A stretch of 64,000 nucleotides of DNA from Algoriphagus lutimaris (lineage in GTDB: Bacteria; Bacteroidota; Bacteroidia; Cytophagales; Cyclobacteriaceae). Location of the stretch: assembly GCF_017051705.1 (NCBI RefSeq), contig NZ_JAFIDJ010000001.1, forward strand, positions 1 to 64,000. Direction: 5' to 3'. Within the stretch, counting starts at the first letter, position 1. The number at the start of each line of letters is the position of its first letter. The notes under the pieces are model-generated. The model saw only the letters and a list, made by a program, of their open reading frames with translations. It was not told where the DNA came from and did not search any database. Below are positions 36,160-45,634 of this stretch, piece after piece. Position numbers and translations under genes: made by a program.

Positions 36160-36267
36160 CTAGTTTTTGTTCTTTCCTCCATTGATCTTATAGATCAAAT
36201 AACCAATCCCGACCACAAAGTGAAGAGCTAAAATCCCTACGACTATATATATGGTGGTATTACTCAT
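36160..36267 (-). CDS. 35-residue single-span membrane peptide
   Basis: A short open frame that standard gene callers may miss: ATG at 36267, stop TAG at 36160-36162, 35 residues. It begins MSNTTIYIVVGILALHF and forms one hydrophobic helix (about 6-26), ending in a basic tail (KINGGKNKN). It lies 13 bases behind the DUF4924 gene on the same strand, consistent with co-transcription. The hydrophobic/basic pattern is what a real small membrane protein shows (positive-inside tail). Function unknown; expression unproven. Confidence 0.6.
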   Translation of the reverse strand: MSNTTIYIVVGILALHFVVGIGYLIYKINGGKNKN

Positions 36268-36280
36268 AGCTTGGGAGTGC

Positions 36281-36820
36281 TTAGTTCTCAGGCAAGGAGT
36301 GCACCGTATGGTAATAGCGGCTTAGGTAAGACAATACATCCCCATAGGCTTCAGCTGATTTCAGCTGGTCATCAGAGACTTTTTTTCCTAAAAGTCGGCA
36401 AAGTAACAATCCATAAATCCCATTTAAGCAAATCTGAATCTCATTGCCCAAGTCTTTTCCTTCAGCCTGCATGACCGCATCCAAGATAAATGGTTTTACT
36501 TTGGAGTAAGCTTCAAAATAGGTGCCGTCCGTTTTCAATAAATTCCAATGGATTTTAGCCAATTCCCCCACCAATTGATTGAGCTCCTCCAAATGCCCCT
36601 TTTCTAGAATTTTCTGAGCATTCATTTCATCCAACAAGGATAAATACCAATCGGATATTTCAGCTTTTTCCTCTTCTGAAACGGGATACTTTTCTACTAC
36701 ATATTGCTTGATTTCGGCTGGATTTCCTTGATAGGATCTTATCAGGTCTTCCATTTGATACATGTAAATAATGTATTCAGCGATGTTTTGGGACTTTTTG
36801 TTTTCTGCTACCGACTTCAT
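36281..36820 (-). CDS. DUF4924 family protein
   Basis: A 179-residue all-helical soluble protein. The N-terminal motif KSQNIAEYIIYMYQMEDLIR and the central DEMNAQKILEKGHLEEL are typical of DUF4924, a Bacteroidota family of unknown function. A -7 element (TACCTTTG) ends five bases before the ATG, so the transcript may be leaderless or nearly so. It is followed by the 35-residue membrane peptide gene. Confidence 0.85.
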   Translation of the reverse strand: MKSVAENKKSQNIAEYIIYMYQMEDLIRSYQGNPAEIKQYVVEKYPVSEEEKAEISDWYLSLLDEMNAQKILEKGHLEELNQLVGELAKIHWNLLKTDGTYFEAYSKVKPFILDAVMQAEGKDLGNEIQICLNGIYGLLLCRLLGKKVSDDQLKSAEAYGDVLSYLSRYYHTVHSLPEN

Positions 36821-36824
36821 GGGG

Positions 36825-36832
36825 CAAAGGTA
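36825..36832 (-). promoter_or_regulatory. -7 element at the DUF4924 start
   Basis: TACCTTTG on the minus strand, an exact TAnnTTTG match, lies four bases from the ATG (36820). If used, transcription would begin at about the start codon. Confidence 0.4.
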
Positions 36833-36881
36833 AGAAAAGATTATTTTTTGCGCTTCCGATTTTAAATCCTAAACAAAACAA

Positions 36882-36913
36882 AAAAGCAACCTTCATATTC
36901 GAGGGTTACTTTT
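36882..36913 (-). terminator. terminator of the RND efflux operon
   Basis: On the minus strand AAAAGTAACC (36913-36904) pairs with GGTTGCTTTT (36891-36882), with one G-T wobble, and continues into T residues. It lies 33 bases behind the stop of the outer-membrane efflux gene. Confidence 0.6.
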
Positions 36914-36945
36914 AATAAATGTCGCCTTGTTAAAATTAATAGAAT

Positions 36946-38418
36946 TTAATCCGTATTGACCTGCCAACCGCCACCAAGGCTTCTGTATAATTCTACTTTG
37001 GCCAAAGCCAATTGCATTTTTAACTGAACTACCTCCAACTGGTTTTGAAGTGCGTCCTCTTGGGCATTGATGATTTCCAAGTAATTCGCAAAGCCACTTT
37101 GAAAGAGCAAAAATGCATCAGTCATACTCTTGGTAGTTGTTCTTAACCGCTCTTGGGCAATATCGTATTCCTCTTGAAGCTTTTCAATATTAACCAACGC
37201 ACTAGATACTTCACTAATGGCAGTATTCACTTTGTCTCGGAAGTCTAATTCGGCAATCTCACGTTCCTTGATCGCAATACGGTGATTGGTCTTTAATTTT
37301 CTGTTTTGGAAAATAGGCTGGAACAAAGCCCCATTGAGCAGTGCAAATCCAGAACTGAATGGATCTAATACATTCCCAAAACTCATGGAGTTTAACCCGG
37401 CACCTGCATTAATGGTTAAAGAAGGGTATTTCATGGCTTGGGTGATCCCTACTTTTGCATTGGCAGCTAATAGATTATACTCTGAACCAGCCACATCAGG
37501 TCTGTTTTGAATCAAGTCGATCGGTACCCCGGTACTGAATCGGTGGTCTAATGCCAGCTGGTCCAGTACTCCCTCCAGTTCGATTTCAGAAGGTACATTT
37601 CCTAACAAATTGTTTAATTTATTTTCCTGGATGATATAGGCTTTTTCCAATTGAGGAATCAATGCCTTGGCTCGTAACATCTGGGACTGGGTTTGCTGAA
37701 CAGCCAAGGATGTGTTCTCGCCTGCATCGTACTGAAGTTTGACGATTTTTAAGGTGTTTTGGCTGAGGCTGTAGTTTCTTTGTGCTACAGTCAATTGTGA
37801 TTTCAGCATCAACATATTGAAATAGGTCGAAGAGATCTCCGAAACCAAAGCCGTTTGAAGTGCTTTTTGAAACTCTGCCGTTTGCATATACTTGGCTTGG
37901 GCAGCTTCTTTTTGCCATCTCAATTTGCCCCAAATATCAATCTCCCAGCTTGCTTGCAAGGTTACCGCATAGGCTAAATTTTCGGTATATAAAGTTCTGG
38001 GAACTCCATCTGGATGGTTTCTCCTCGCTCTATTCGAGCCGTAATTGTTGTAGTTTTCTGAATAATATTCCCGGGTAAATCTTGCAGGATTGGACCCAAG
38101 GCTAGGTAAGAAATTGGCTTTTGTTTGCAGGAAGCTTTCACTTGCAATTTCAATTTGCTTTCTGGCTTTTTGCATATCAAAGTTTCCTGAAAGCGCCGAG
38201 TCGATCAGAGAATTCAATGTAGAGTCCTGAAAGAAATCTTCCCAAGAAATCAATGCGATTTTTTCATCACCGATAAATACACTGTCTTGCAATTTTTCGC
38301 TACCATAAAATTCGTCGGGTAAATCCGTGTCGGGTCGTGTATAATTCTCTCCGACTTTGCAACTTACCGCTACGATAAGCAATAAGAAAAGGGGTATTAA
38401 TCTCTTAGTGTAAATCAT
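36946..38418 (-). CDS. outer-membrane efflux lipoprotein (NodT/OprM family)
   Basis: A 490-residue TolC-like channel, third part of an RND tripartite pump. A type II signal peptide (LLLIVAVSC, lipid-modified C20) is followed by KVGENYTRPD, the usual OprM/NodT start, and two repeated outer-membrane-factor halves with long coiled-coil helices. The SFGNVLDPFSSGFALLNG beta-barrel segment lies in the middle. Its ATG overlaps the RND permease stop by four bases. It would form the exit duct through the outer membrane. Confidence 0.92.
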   Translation of the reverse strand: MIYTKRLIPLFLLLIVAVSCKVGENYTRPDTDLPDEFYGSEKLQDSVFIGDEKIALISWEDFFQDSTLNSLIDSALSGNFDMQKARKQIEIASESFLQTKANFLPSLGSNPARFTREYYSENYNNYGSNRARRNHPDGVPRTLYTENLAYAVTLQASWEIDIWGKLRWQKEAAQAKYMQTAEFQKALQTALVSEISSTYFNMLMLKSQLTVAQRNYSLSQNTLKIVKLQYDAGENTSLAVQQTQSQMLRAKALIPQLEKAYIIQENKLNNLLGNVPSEIELEGVLDQLALDHRFSTGVPIDLIQNRPDVAGSEYNLLAANAKVGITQAMKYPSLTINAGAGLNSMSFGNVLDPFSSGFALLNGALFQPIFQNRKLKTNHRIAIKEREIAELDFRDKVNTAISEVSSALVNIEKLQEEYDIAQERLRTTTKSMTDAFLLFQSGFANYLEIINAQEDALQNQLEVVQLKMQLALAKVELYRSLGGGWQVNTD

Positions 38419-41400
38419 TGTTCTGCGGTTTCTACTTTTTTACTGGTAGTCAAAGTGAATCTATCCTGTAGTTGTTGGAATAGATAGGCCAATACAGGAA
38501 TGAAAATAAGTCCTAGTGAAATCCCGAATATCATTCCCCCAGCAGTACCAATACTGACTGATTTGGTTCCTTCTGCGGAAGATCCTACGGAGAACATCAA
38601 AGGAATCAACCCAGCTGTAAAGGCAAAAGAGGTCATCATAATAGGTCTCAATCGCAATTCACAAGCTTCTATGACCGCCTCAAAGACGGGTAGTCCAGCT
38701 CTTCTTTTCTGTGCCACGAATTCTACAATCAGGATGGCATTCTTTGCCAACAAACCAATCAGCATGATCAGTCCCACCTGGACATAAATATTATTATCTA
38801 TTCCTACCAGATTTATGGATGCGAAAATCCCCAGAATACCTGCTGGCAAGGAAAGAATCACGGCCATAGGAAGCCAGAAACTTTCATATTGTGCTGCCAG
38901 AATGAAGTAAGTCAGGATGATACTGATGATGAAAATCGTGGTGGTACTTGAACCGGATTTCTTTTCTTCCAAACTCATCCCAGTCCATTCAAAGCCCAAG
39001 TTGGCAGGAAGTTTATCTGCACTGAATTTCTCCAACATATCCATGACATCCCCCGTGCTGTACCCTTGAGCTGGCGTAATATTAATTCTTGCTGCATTGT
39101 ATAGATTGTACCTAAATACCGTCTCCGGTCCATACGTTTGTTCCAGACTTACAAAGGAGCTAAGCGGCACCATTTCGCCCTTATCATTTTTGACCATAAT
39201 GGAATTGATGGCATCGGGGGTTTCTCGGTATTCAATGTCCGACTGCATGTATACCATGTATTGACGAGTGAATCGGTTGAAGTCACCCACTCGGGTTCTA
39301 CCGAAGTTAGACTGAATGGTAAACATCATGTCTTTCACACTGACCCCTAAAGCTTTTGCTTTTTCATAGTCGATGTTCAGTTTGAACTGAGGGAAATTGG
39401 TGTTGTAGGAAGTAAAGGCTTTTTCGATTTCTTTTTGTCTAGAAAGTTCCGCTACAAACTCATGGATCAACACTCCAAACTCAGCCAAATCCCCATCTGA
39501 ATAGTCCTGAAGTACAATCTGAACCCCATCGAAATTACCAAATCCCTGTACCGTCGGTCTTGGATACATATTAATTTTGGCTTCATTCAATACGCTAAGT
39601 TTTTTGGTCAAATGCTTGACCACTTCCTGAATATCAGAAATGTCTCCTCGCTCAGAAACTTCTTTCAGTTTCACATAGCCCAGCCCTGTTGAAGCGCTTT
39701 CTGAATCATCCACAATATTGTAACCAGAAACCGTGTTGACGCTTGCTACGGCTGGCTCCAAGTGTAATAAGGAGTCTGCCTGTCTAAGCAACTGGTTAGT
39801 TCGGTAAAGAGAAGAACCTTCCGGCATGGATAATGAGAAAATCAGGAAGTTGTCATCTTCGGTAGGAATAAAGCCTTTTGGCGTATTGGAAGCCAAGAAA
39901 AAGGTAAGTCCAGTTACGATGACCAATCCCCCTACGGTCCACCATTTACGAAGGATGGCCCATTTGATCAATCGGATGTATTGAAAGGTAAACTTGTCAA
40001 AAACGGTGTCAAATTTCTTTAAGCTTTTGGTCTTGATAGACTTGATTTTGTCCATCTTCTCAGACTCTTTGATCTTTCCGATCAGGTTGTTTTTAGCAGG
40101 TTTTTTCTCTTTTTTCTTGCCTAAAATTAAGGCGCTCAAAACAGGAACCAACGTCAATGCATTGATTGCTGAAATCAAAACTGCAAAGATGATGGTGAAT
40201 GCAAATTCCTTATAGAATACTCCCACTGGTCCATCCAAGAAACCTGCAGGTAAAAATACGGCAGCAATTACAATGGTAATGGAAATAATCGCTCCGGTGA
40301 TTTCAGACATGGCTGCATTGACCGCATCCAATACCTGCATTTCTTGATCGTGGATTTTTTCGTAAATTGCCTCAATCACCACAATGGCATCATCCACCAC
40401 AATACCGATTGCCAACACGATGGAGAACATACTGAGCACATTCATGGTAGCCCCGATTAATTGAAGGAAAAAGAATGTGCCTATTAATGAAACAGGGATA
40501 GAAATCGCCGTGATAAGGGTCGCTCTAAAATCCTGTAGGAAGATAAATACGACCAAAAAAACCAATACAAATGCCTCAATTAAGGTTTGCCGCACATGGT
40601 GCATGGACTCATCAATTTGGTCACGCACACTATAGGTGATTTTGTAATGAATTCCTTCTGGGAATGCCTTGGCTTGCTCTTCCATGATTTCACGAACAGC
40701 CTTGTCAATTTCCACTGCGTTGGCTCCTTGCTGTTGTACAATATCAATGGTGACTGCAGATTTACCATCCAGTTTATTTTCACTGGCATAGTTCGATGCT
40801 CCGAACTCTAGTCGGGCCACATCCTTTAATCGAAGTTGGGATCCGTCTTCCTCAGATTTAATGACGATGTTTTCATATTCTTCTGGTTCACTGAACCGTC
40901 CACTATGTTTTAATACAATCTCAAAAGTTTCTTCTGAATTTTCCCCAAACCTACCTGGAGCCGCTTCAAAACTTTGATCTCTTACTTCATTTAACACCTC
41001 TCTAGGAGTCAATCCATAGAGCGCCAGTTTTTCTGGATTGAGCCAAATTCGCATGGCATAATCCCGGGAACGCAAGATGGATGCTTCTGCAATACCGCCC
41101 ACACGTTTTAACTCTCTACGGATTTTCATCCGGGTGTAGGCATTTAGGAAAGTCTCGTCATAATCATCACTTTCACTGTAGATGTTGATGGTCATCAAGG
41201 AACCTTTCAGTCGTTTCAAAACGACAATACCTCCTTCTCTCACCTCGGCAGGGATTTGTTCCATGACTTTCGAAATCCTGTTTTGAATTTCTACTGCAGC
41301 AACATTGGGATCGGTTCCGGGTTCAAAGTACACGGTAGATCGACCTCTTCCTGAGTTAGTAGCTGTGGAGTTGACATAACTCATGTTTTCTGCCCCGTTG

Positions 41401-41606
41401 ATTGCTTCTTCAAGAGGTAAGAGTACTGAATTGGCTACGGTCTCTGCATTGGCTCCAGGGTAGTAAACCTGTACACTGACACTGGGAGGTGCGATTTCGG
41501 GAAATCGCTCCACGGGAAGCATGGTCATGCTCGCTGCACCGGCCAATACCAATAGAATGGAGATTACCAATGCCAATACTGGCCTTTGTATAATATTTTT
41601 AATCAT
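38415..41606 (-). CDS. RND efflux permease, AcrB/MexB (HAE1) family
   Basis: A 1063-residue proton-driven inner-membrane exporter. It has the family layout of twelve membrane helices and two large periplasmic loops. An IVVDDAIVVIEAIYEKI segment in TM4 carries the paired aspartates of the proton relay. The GFIPTEDDNFL and PRPTVQGFGNFDGVQ regions and the terminal NAILIVEFV segment with a lysine in TM10 (GLLAKNAIL) are also present. Substrates are probably hydrophobic drugs or dyes, but cannot be read from sequence. The adaptor gene lies 145 bases upstream and the outer-membrane channel follows with overlap. Confidence 0.94.
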   Translation of the reverse strand: MIKNIIQRPVLALVISILLVLAGAASMTMLPVERFPEIAPPSVSVQVYYPGANAETVANSVLLPLEEAINGAENMSYVNSTATNSGRGRSTVYFEPGTDPNVAAVEIQNRISKVMEQIPAEVREGGIVVLKRLKGSLMTINIYSESDDYDETFLNAYTRMKIRRELKRVGGIAEASILRSRDYAMRIWLNPEKLALYGLTPREVLNEVRDQSFEAAPGRFGENSEETFEIVLKHSGRFSEPEEYENIVIKSEEDGSQLRLKDVARLEFGASNYASENKLDGKSAVTIDIVQQQGANAVEIDKAVREIMEEQAKAFPEGIHYKITYSVRDQIDESMHHVRQTLIEAFVLVFLVVFIFLQDFRATLITAISIPVSLIGTFFFLQLIGATMNVLSMFSIVLAIGIVVDDAIVVIEAIYEKIHDQEMQVLDAVNAAMSEITGAIISITIVIAAVFLPAGFLDGPVGVFYKEFAFTIIFAVLISAINALTLVPVLSALILGKKKEKKPAKNNLIGKIKESEKMDKIKSIKTKSLKKFDTVFDKFTFQYIRLIKWAILRKWWTVGGLVIVTGLTFFLASNTPKGFIPTEDDNFLIFSLSMPEGSSLYRTNQLLRQADSLLHLEPAVASVNTVSGYNIVDDSESASTGLGYVKLKEVSERGDISDIQEVVKHLTKKLSVLNEAKINMYPRPTVQGFGNFDGVQIVLQDYSDGDLAEFGVLIHEFVAELSRQKEIEKAFTSYNTNFPQFKLNIDYEKAKALGVSVKDMMFTIQSNFGRTRVGDFNRFTRQYMVYMQSDIEYRETPDAINSIMVKNDKGEMVPLSSFVSLEQTYGPETVFRYNLYNAARINITPAQGYSTGDVMDMLEKFSADKLPANLGFEWTGMSLEEKKSGSSTTTIFIISIILTYFILAAQYESFWLPMAVILSLPAGILGIFASINLVGIDNNIYVQVGLIMLIGLLAKNAILIVEFVAQKRRAGLPVFEAVIEACELRLRPIMMTSFAFTAGLIPLMFSVGSSAEGTKSVSIGTAGGMIFGISLGLIFIPVLAYLFQQLQDRFTLTTSKKVETAEQ

Positions 41607-41650
41607 GCGACTTTCAGGATATACCTAGATAAAAAATGGGGGAAAACCAA

Positions 41651-41658
41651 CAAAGGTA
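41651..41658 (-). promoter_or_regulatory. possible internal -7 element before the RND permease
   Basis: TACCTTTG on the minus strand, an exact TAnnTTTG match, 45 bases before the permease ATG in the 145-base gap behind the adaptor gene. I see no well-spaced -33 box, so this internal promoter is tentative. Confidence 0.3.
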
Positions 41659-41751
41659 AACCACCCCGCTTCCAAGAGAAGTGGATAAATGTCTAGGTGT
41701 CATGTTAGATGGTCTAAGCTTTCATAAAAGTTAGACTACAGCTTGTCTGAA

Positions 41752-42906
41752 TTAATTTTGTGTTAGTAATTGCCCTTGCTCCAAAGGTTTTACAAGTACG
41801 CCTTCACTGAGTTTATCGAGTCCTGCAGTGACGATTCGGTCATTTGCTTTCAAAAGACCTCCGGTTACGATAAAATCATTTCCAGATCTGCCTTCAATCG
41901 TAATTTCTTTTCTTGAAACAGTATTGTCTCCATTTAATACGTAAATAAACCGTTTATTTTGAATGGAAATAGTTGCAGATTGGGGGACCAATATCGCGTT
42001 AGGATAAATCTGTTCCATCAGGATTTTTCCAGTATTACCAGTTCTCAATAAGGTGTCTGGATTTTCAAAATGGGCACGTAAAGTAATAGAGCCAGTTGAT
42101 CGGTTGATTTGACCTGAATTTGCATCTATTGTTCCCACTTTATCATACACACTACCATCAGCCAACACCAGCTTCACGTCGGGATTCATTTTTTTGGAAG
42201 TGGAATCCTTTTTCATTCGTTCAAAGTAGAGATAGTCAGACTCGCTCATTGAAAAATACACATAGATCTCACTCACATTGGATAAGACTGTCAATGGCGT
42301 GTCATCTGATTTTTTCACTACGTTACCTATCGATTTTGGAATTCTTCCCATCAAACCATCCACTGGTGCTTTGATCGTGGTGAACGCCATATTGATTCGC
42401 ATGTTAGCGGCCTCTGCTTCTGCTTTTGCCAAGGAAGATTGAGCTACCTCATAATCAGCGATTGTGGTCTCCATTCGTACTTCTGAGATCACTTCATTTT
42501 CAATCAATGGACGTAGTCTGTCGATTTCAGTTTTTGCTTTTCTGAGTCTTGCTTTTTCAAGTTCTACATTGGCAAGAGCATTTTTCAAGTCTTCCATGTA
42601 AGGTTGACTATTAATCTTAAACAATGCATCTCCTTTATTGACGTATTGGCCTTCATCCACGTAGATTTCTTCCAATATTCCTTCAACTTGAGGCCTTATT
42701 TGTACGTTTTCAACTCCTTCTACGGAGCCTAAATATTTGTAGGAAATAGCTGCGGGCTCTTCTTTCAAGGTAAGTACAGGCAAAGGGATTCCTTCCTCTT
42801 TTACCTCAGCTTCCTCGCAACCGTAAAACCCGAAACTTGCTGCTAGACAGCTGAGGATGACGGCGAAAGTTTTTAGCCTGTATGTTTTGATAGATAGATA
42901 GTTCAT
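41752..42906 (-). CDS. RND efflux periplasmic adaptor (AcrA/MexA family)
   Basis: A 384-residue membrane fusion protein. The N terminus has a lipoprotein-type signal (FGFYGC, C30). A lipoyl/biotinyl half-motif (VQIRPQVEGILEEIYVDEG), an alpha-hairpin coiled coil (about 95-165), a second lipoyl half (FTTIKAPVDGLMGRI), a beta-barrel and a membrane-proximal domain follow. It connects the permease with the outer-membrane channel. It is the first gene of the efflux operon; no regulator gene of TetR or MarR type is adjacent. Confidence 0.93.
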   Translation of the reverse strand: MNYLSIKTYRLKTFAVILSCLAASFGFYGCEEAEVKEEGIPLPVLTLKEEPAAISYKYLGSVEGVENVQIRPQVEGILEEIYVDEGQYVNKGDALFKINSQPYMEDLKNALANVELEKARLRKAKTEIDRLRPLIENEVISEVRMETTIADYEVAQSSLAKAEAEAANMRINMAFTTIKAPVDGLMGRIPKSIGNVVKKSDDTPLTVLSNVSEIYVYFSMSESDYLYFERMKKDSTSKKMNPDVKLVLADGSVYDKVGTIDANSGQINRSTGSITLRAHFENPDTLLRTGNTGKILMEQIYPNAILVPQSATISIQNKRFIYVLNGDNTVSRKEITIEGRSGNDFIVTGGLLKANDRIVTAGLDKLSEGVLVKPLEQGQLLTQN

Positions 42907-43261
42907 GTTTAATAGGTAGTCTATGTCCTGATAACAGTTGGTTTTGCTGTGGTTTTAGAAATAATCATACCACTGGCTTTTATAGTGCTAACTTGAACCT
43001 AGTAGCTGATTTTCAGGTAGTAGTGTAGATAAAATACAAAAAAAGTGGGTATTTCTTGCTGATTATTGGGGAATAATTCCTCATATATTCTCTAAAAGTT
43101 GGGGTGAATTCCAATACTTTCCAGTTTATACCCTTTTTCTTCCTCATCCTGAGTAAGTTGTTTTAACATTTTTTAAACTGGAGGTTCAGAATTTGGAAGC
43201 TTTTAAGAAAGCAATAAAAATAAAAGCGATAAGCCTATTTTTTACTACTTTTGCCCCCAGA
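42907..43261. other. divergent intergenic region between the RND adaptor and lepA
   Basis: This 355-base region holds the start regions of two divergent genes. The lepA -7 element lies at its right end. A symmetric element ATTATT-GGGG-AATAAT (43062-43077) is the only clear dyad and could be an operator for the efflux operon (inference). I see no exact TAnnTTTG on the minus strand for the adaptor gene and no gene inside. Confidence 0.4.
43246..43253 (+). promoter_or_regulatory. lepA promoter, -7 element
   Basis: TACTTTTG is an exact TAnnTTTG match whose end is 8 bases before the lepA ATG (43262). The leader would be only a few bases long. A -33 box is not obvious. Confidence 0.45.
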
Positions 43262-45055
43262 ATGGATATGCAAAAAATTAGAAATTTCTGTATCATCGCC
43301 CATATTGATCATGGGAAGAGTACACTGGCGGATAGATTACTGCAGGAAACCCAGACGGTCGCTGATCGTGATATGCAGAATCAATTGTTGGACAACATGG
43401 ATTTGGAGCGTGAGCGTGGGATTACCATAAAGTCTCATGCGATTCAAATGAGATATACTCATGAAGGAGAAGAGTATACACTCAACCTGATTGATACTCC
43501 AGGACATGTGGATTTTTCCTATGAGGTTTCCCGTTCTATAGCTGCCTGCGAAGGTGCTTTGTTGATTGTGGATGCTTCACAGGGTATCGAAGCCCAAACA
43601 ATTTCCAATTTGTATTTGGCTTTAGGACATGATCTGGAAATCATTCCTGTCCTTAACAAGATTGACCTTCCTGGAGCAGATCCCGAGGCAGTAGCGGATG
43701 AGGTGATTGATTTGATAGGTTGTGACCGAGAAGATATCATCTTGGCATCTGGAAAAACAGGTATTGGAGTAGATGATATCCTAAAAGCCGTAGTAACCAG
43801 AATTCCCGCTCCTACTGGAGATCCAGAAGCCCCTTTACAGGCCATGATATTTGATTCTGTATATAATCCTTTCCGAGGTGTTGAAGTAATTTTCCGAATT
43901 TTCAACGGTACCTTTTCTAAAGGAGATAAAATCAAGTTTGTCAATACAGGAAGAGAATATGAGGCGGATGAAATTGGAATCCTGGGTCTAAATCAAATAC
44001 CGCAACAAACCATGAGTGCAGGTAACGTAGGTTACTTGATCTCCGGAGTAAAAGTGGCTAAAGAGATTAAAGTAGGGGATACTATTACTCACATCAAGCG
44101 ACCTTGTGAAAAAGCAATTCAAGGGTTTGAAAATGTGAAGCCCATGGTATTTGCCGGGATTTACCCTGTTGATACGACTGATTATGAGGAACTCAGAGCT
44201 TCCATGGAAAAGCTTCAGCTAAATGATGCTTCTTTGGTTTGGGAACCTGAAACTTCAGCTGCATTGGGCTTTGGATTCCGTTGTGGATTCCTAGGAATGC
44301 TTCATATGGAGATCATTCAGGAACGATTGGAACGTGAATTTGATATGACTGTGATTACCACGGTTCCTTCAGTGCAGTTCAAGGCTTTGATGACTGATGA
44401 TACATACAAATTGATCAATGCGCCTTCAGATATGCCTGACCCAACACGAATGAAGCATATTGAAGAGCCTTATGTCAAAGCTTCAATCATTACAGCCTCC
44501 GATTATGTGGGTTCAGTGATTACTCTTTGTATGGAGAAGAGAGGTCAGATCAAAAACCAAGTTTATTTGACAGCAGATCGAGTGGAATTGACTTTTGATA
44601 TGCCTTTGGCAGAGATTGTCTTCGATTTCTTCGATAAATTAAAAACGATCTCCAGAGGGTACGCCTCTTTGGATTATGAATTGATCGGTTATCAGGTTTC
44701 CCATATGGTGAGATTGGATGTGATGTTGAATGGAGAGCCGGTAGATGCGCTTTCTGCGGTCGTTCACAGAGATAAAGCTTATGAATGGGGAAAGAGACTT
44801 TGCGAGAAGTTGAAAGAATTGGTACCAAGACAAATGTTTGAGATTGCAATTCAGGCAGCTATTGGAACTAAGATCATTGCCCGTGAAACAGTGAAAGCAT
44901 TACGTAAAAACGTGTTGGCGAAGTGTTATGGTGGTGATATTTCTCGTAAGCGTAAATTGTTGGAGAAGCAGAAGAAAGGTAAAAAGCGAATGAGACAAGT
45001 TGGAAACGTAGAGGTTCCTCAGGAAGCGTTTATGGCGGTGTTAAAACTTGATTAG
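43262..45055 (+). CDS. lepA: elongation factor 4 (LepA), translational GTPase
   Basis: A 597-residue ribosome-binding GTPase that acts on stalled or mis-translocated elongation complexes and on initiation. G motifs: AHIDHGKST at 13-21, DTPGHVDF and NKIDLPGA. The EF-G-like domains and the LepA-specific C-terminal domain ([20 protein letters not shown]) follow. The frame is open to a TTG at 43193, which lies upstream of the -7 promoter element, so the ATG at 43262 (or the one at 43268) is the start. The stop runs straight into a repeat array. Confidence 0.95.
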   Translation: MDMQKIRNFCIIAHIDHGKSTLADRLLQETQTVADRDMQNQLLDNMDLERERGITIKSHAIQMRYTHEGEEYTLNLIDTPGHVDFSYEVSRSIAACEGALLIVDASQGIEAQTISNLYLALGHDLEIIPVLNKIDLPGADPEAVADEVIDLIGCDREDIILASGKTGIGVDDILKAVVTRIPAPTGDPEAPLQAMIFDSVYNPFRGVEVIFRIFNGTFSKGDKIKFVNTGREYEADEIGILGLNQIPQQTMSAGNVGYLISGVKVAKEIKVGDTITHIKRPCEKAIQGFENVKPMVFAGIYPVDTTDYEELRASMEKLQLNDASLVWEPETSAALGFGFRCGFLGMLHMEIIQERLEREFDMTVITTVPSVQFKALMTDDTYKLINAPSDMPDPTRMKHIEEPYVKASIITASDYVGSVITLCMEKRGQIKNQVYLTADRVELTFDMPLAEIVFDFFDKLKTISRGYASLDYELIGYQVSHMVRLDVMLNGEPVDALSAVVHRDKAYEWGKRLCEKLKELVPRQMFEIAIQAAIGTKIIARETVKALRKNVLAKCYGGDISRKRKLLEKQKKGKKRMRQVGNVEVPQEAFMAVLKLD

Positions 45056-45135
45056 GAAGTACGAACGACGAAATCGGAAGTACTAGATTAGAAGTACGAA
45101 GAACGAAATTGGAAGTGCGAAGTCAGAAATGCGAG
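45055..45135 (+). repeat. degenerate GAAGTACGAA direct repeats
   Basis: Four imperfect units begin GGAAGTACGAACGACGAAATC (approximately; 45055), GGAAGTACTAGATTA (45076), GAAGTACGAAGAACGAAATT (45091) and GGAAGTGCGAAG (45111). The array begins at the lepA stop codon. An inverted copy of the same motif lies at 45584-45610, on the other side of the S23-type pseudogene. Confidence 0.75.
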
Positions 45136-45204
45136 TTGTGACAGATTAAGAATTAATTGGAATAGAAATATTGAATTATTATTTTAGTTCAAATATTTTT
45201 TTCA

Positions 45205-45567
45205 ATGAGTCAAGACTTGAAAGACCGAACAAAGAAGTTTGCCATTGATGTTTGGTATACATGTTCGAAATTACCGCAAACCAGAGAGTTTAATAATTAT
45301 GTGAATCAGCTTCTTCATTGCTCTAGTTCAGTTGCCGCAAATTAAAGAACTGAAATGAGAGCAAAATCGAATGCTGATTTTATTTATAAACTTCAAATTG
45401 TTGAAGAAGAAGCTGATGAGAGCCAGTTTTTTCTAGAGATTTTAGAGAAAATAAATTCAAAACTGGAACTGAAACCAGAAATAGAAAGATTAATAAAGGA
45501 ATCAAATGAGCTAGTTGCTATTGTTGTGGCAAGCCTTAAAACAGCTCGGTTTAAAATAAAAGGTTAA
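45205..45567 (+). pseudogene. four-helix-bundle protein (S23/23S rRNA-IVS family), in-frame stop
   Basis: The frame from ATG 45205 reads as a four-helix-bundle protein (NQLLHCSSSVAAN, then RTEMRAKSNADFIYKLQIV, then EEADESQFFLEIL). It is interrupted by TAA at 45343-45345, exactly where the family has a tyrosine (SSVAANYR). One base change (TAT or TAC to TAA) would restore a 120-residue protein. An internal ATG at 45355 opens the second half (70 residues) but would lack the first helix. The family occurs as rRNA intervening-sequence proteins and as stand-alone genes in repeats. Here it sits between inverted GAAGTACGAA arrays, like a small inserted cassette. A sequencing error at this base is the main alternative. 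Confidence 0.8.
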
Positions 45568-45583
45568 TATTATTAAAATGCCC

Positions 45584-45610
45584 GTACTTCGTACTTCGCA
45601 TTTTGTACTT
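45584..45610 (-). repeat. inverted copy of the GAAGTACGAA repeats
   Basis: On the minus strand AAGTACAAAATGCGAAGTACGAAGTACGGG-type sequence repeats the motif found on the plus strand at 45055-45135. Together the two arrays bracket the S23-type pseudogene with inverted orientation. Confidence 0.7.
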
Positions 45611-45634
45611 AATTTGACCCCAATCGAAATTCAT

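Noticed and set aside
45355-45567. Second half of the four-helix protein as an independent 70-residue gene
   Set aside because: It continues the same frame beyond the in-frame stop and lacks the first helix and half of the core; better read as the 3' part of a pseudogene.
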